From Desulfosarcina sp. (lineage in GTDB: Bacteria > Desulfobacterota > Desulfobacteria > Desulfobacterales > Desulfosarcinaceae): a DNA stretch of 5,961 bases. Below are positions 5,877-5,961 of the stretch, piece by piece. The notes beneath the pieces were generated by a model. That model saw nothing but the letters and a program-made list of their open reading frames with translations, had not been told where the DNA came from and ran no database searches. The stretch's first letter is position 1, and each line of letters opens with the position of its first letter. Position numbers and translations under genes: made by a program. Location: assembly GCA_030642405.1 (NCBI GenBank), contig DAOWNV010000183.1, positions 1 to 5,961 on the forward strand, given 5' to 3'.

Positions 5877-5902
5877 AACAATTAATAAAAAGGAAATAAC
5901 TA

Positions 5903-5961
5903 ATGAAAGATACCTCCAGTACACCAAAAGGCAAGGCCTTCAGCTTACAAAACTATGTGGA
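5903..5961 (+). CDS. Start of an unidentified gene (3' truncated by window)
   Basis: ATG at 5903 follows AAGGA (5890-5894) with 8 nt between, a good ribosome binding site. The frame stays open to the window end. The 19 complete codons read MKDTSSTPKGKAFSLQNYV, a polar N terminus with no signal peptide or membrane segment. This is too short to assign a family. It is divergent from the acyltransferase gene and preceded by the dyad-covered promoter, so it may be subject to regulated expression. Confidence 0.6.
   Translation, partial: MKDTSSTPKGKAFSLQNYV

Larger units (their letters stand above)
5424..5902. other. 479-bp divergent intergenic regulatory region
   Basis: This AT-rich stretch separates the minus-strand acyltransferase gene from a plus-strand gene start. 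I find no convincing protein gene in it. It holds candidate promoters in both directions, an imperfect inverted repeat (5441-5455 and 5566-5580), a CCCC-TTT-GGGG hairpin, three copies of the octamer ACCGTYAA, and a cluster of dyads between 5761 and 5876 close to the plus-strand start. The density of symmetric elements points to regulated divergent transcription and possibly a leader RNA. Confidence 0.6.

Noticed and set aside
5724..5927. 67-residue minus-strand frame with a hydrophobic N terminus resembling a signal peptide
   Set aside because: It starts at a TTG without a clear ribosome binding site, runs antisense through the plus-strand promoter and start region, and has no proper lipobox or recognisable family.

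Overview
The window looks like chromosomal DNA of a Gram-negative, probably anaerobic bacterium. The gene repertoire (hybrid kinase with FIST partner, B12-type radical SAM protein, LuxI/FeeM-like acyltransferase) fits Desulfobacterota (Desulfobacteraceae-like) best. That placement is an inference from gene types and moderate GC content, not from a marker gene. No RNA gene, CRISPR array, insertion sequence or phage gene was seen.

Layout. (1) Positions 1-2546, plus strand: a two-gene signalling operon. The 3' part of a FIST-domain sensor gene overlaps by 4 bp (ATGA) the start of a soluble hybrid histidine kinase with GAF-like, PAS, HisKA, ATPase and receiver domains. The arrangement resembles FIST sensor/kinase pairs such as NosP/NahK. 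(2) Positions 2547-2610: a short convergent gap with a weak hairpin. (3) Positions 2611-5423, minus strand: an acyltransferase of the autoinducer-synthase/FeeM-like fold fused to a degenerate cyclic-nucleotide-binding-like domain. After 89 bp follows a 591-residue B12-binding-domain radical SAM protein that uses a TTG start and may have its own sigma-70 promoter inside the gap. (4) Positions 5424-5902: a 479-bp AT-rich divergent intergenic region with candidate promoters for both directions, several dyads and a thrice-repeated octamer. (5) From 5903, plus strand: the first 19 codons of an unidentified gene with a good ribosome binding site.

How it may work together. The left operon probably senses a small ligand through FIST and/or GAF and PAS modules and passes the signal through His338 to Asp629 of the kinase. 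The minus-strand pair may form a small-molecule pathway in which an acyl-ACP or acyl-CoA dependent acyltransferase makes an acylated product and the radical SAM enzyme makes or modifies a partner molecule. This link is inferred only from adjacency and orientation. The most unusual item is the acyltransferase/cNMP-like fusion, which lacks residues expected for both canonical AHL synthesis and canonical cAMP binding.
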